Shown: positions 5,725 to 5,916 of the stretch, piece after piece
Position numbering within the stretch: position 1 is the stretch's first letter
Layout of the letters: each line of letters starts with the position of its first letter
Origin: Acidobacteriota bacterium
GTDB taxonomy: Bacteria > Acidobacteriota > Terriglobia > Bryobacterales > Bryobacteraceae
NCBI GenBank assembly: GCA_021788955.1
Contig: JAJYKC010000191.1
Coordinates: 1 to 5,916, forward strand
Length of the DNA: 5,916 nt
Direction of reading: 5' to 3'
Made by a program: the position numbers and the translations under genes
The notes under the pieces: model-generated
What the model saw: only the letters and a program-made list of their open reading frames with translations
Told to the model about the DNA's origin: nothing
The model's database searches: none

Positions 5725-5916
5725 TTGACGCGCCGCTCCACATTCCTCGCCATCGCCTGCCTGGCCGCGTGCCGCGCCGCGGAGCCCATTCCTTTCGAGA
5801 CTTTGGCTGGCCAGTTCCGATACGACCCATCTGCATCGCTGAATATCCATCGCACCGCCGACTAGTAGACCGGTAGCGGGGGCTATGTTACGACCCTCTC
5901 TTACGAGTGGTTTCAC
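5725..5916 (+). pseudogene. 5' part of an exported protein interrupted by two in-frame TAG codons
   Basis: From TTG 5725 the frame reads MTRRSTFLAIACLAAC and continues RAAEPIPFETLAGQF, a signal peptide (possible lipobox LAAC at Cys16, or a normal cut after CRAA). It then gives RYDPSASLNIHRTAD and stops at TAG 5863-5865, with a second TAG at 5866-5868. The same frame continues to the window edge as TGSGGYVTTLSYEWFH, which still looks like protein. The YDPSASLNI segment followed by a short gap and a beta-rich stretch recalls the start of the secreted alpha/beta-hydrolase-type proteins common in acidobacteria, but that is a loose impression. Either the gene is broken by nonsense mutations, the sequence has errors here, or the 46-residue frame is by chance. 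The start is uncertain: the Shine-Dalgarno is weak and no ATG fits. It lies 37 nt after the methyltransferase gene. Confidence 0.45.

Noticed and set aside
5653..5916. Minus-strand open frame at the right edge
   Set aside because: No recognisable motif, and it overlaps the end of the methyltransferase gene antisense. The plus strand has a signal peptide here, though the broken plus frame leaves some doubt.

Overview
This GC-rich, almost fully coding 5.9 kb window most likely comes from the chromosome of an acidobacterium of the Solibacter/Bryobacter type. The main argument is the large duplicated FtsX/MacB-type permease, which has no ATPase beside it. This architecture is known as ADOP (acidobacterial duplicated orphan permease) and is strongly expanded in that phylum. 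The small exported DinB-like and methyltransferase-like proteins fit the same origin. The assignment is by family recognition, not by a database search.

Layout. (1) 1-1213, plus strand: the 3' end of a SIS-domain phosphosugar isomerase/aminotransferase-like gene, followed 10 nt later by a complete ROK-family sugar kinase. This is a probable sugar or amino-sugar operon. (2) 1214-1363: a compact regulatory region. It holds two tandem 18-bp dyads 20 bp apart (GTGTCCG-TTCC-CGGACAC and a weaker copy), then a near-perfect sigma-54 (-24/-12) promoter at 1312-1328. A Shine-Dalgarno sequence and GTG start lie 25 nt after the predicted +1. (3) 1364-3856, plus: the ADOP permease, 830 aa. (4) 3877-4398, minus: a DinB/YfiT-like four-helix protein with a signal peptide, convergent with the permease. 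(5) 4477-5103, plus, divergent from DinB: a lipoprotein with a PepSY-like C-terminal end. (6) 5127-5687, plus: a class I SAM-methyltransferase-fold protein that carries an apparent signal peptide. (7) 5725 to the window end, plus: the 5' end of another exported protein whose frame is broken by two consecutive TAG codons.

How it fits together. The left part is cytoplasmic sugar-phosphate metabolism. From 1364 on, every product is predicted to be in or beyond the inner membrane. The best signal for a second look is the enhancer-dependent promoter of the orphan permease: tandem same-face operator dyads, a -24/-12 core and a start codon all sit at canonical spacing. It implies control by a sigma-54 activator that is not encoded here. 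Other points are the exported methyltransferase, the tandem stop codons near the right edge, and a Met in place of an expected His metal ligand in the DinB-like protein. I see no RNA genes, CRISPR arrays, insertion sequences or integrase sites.
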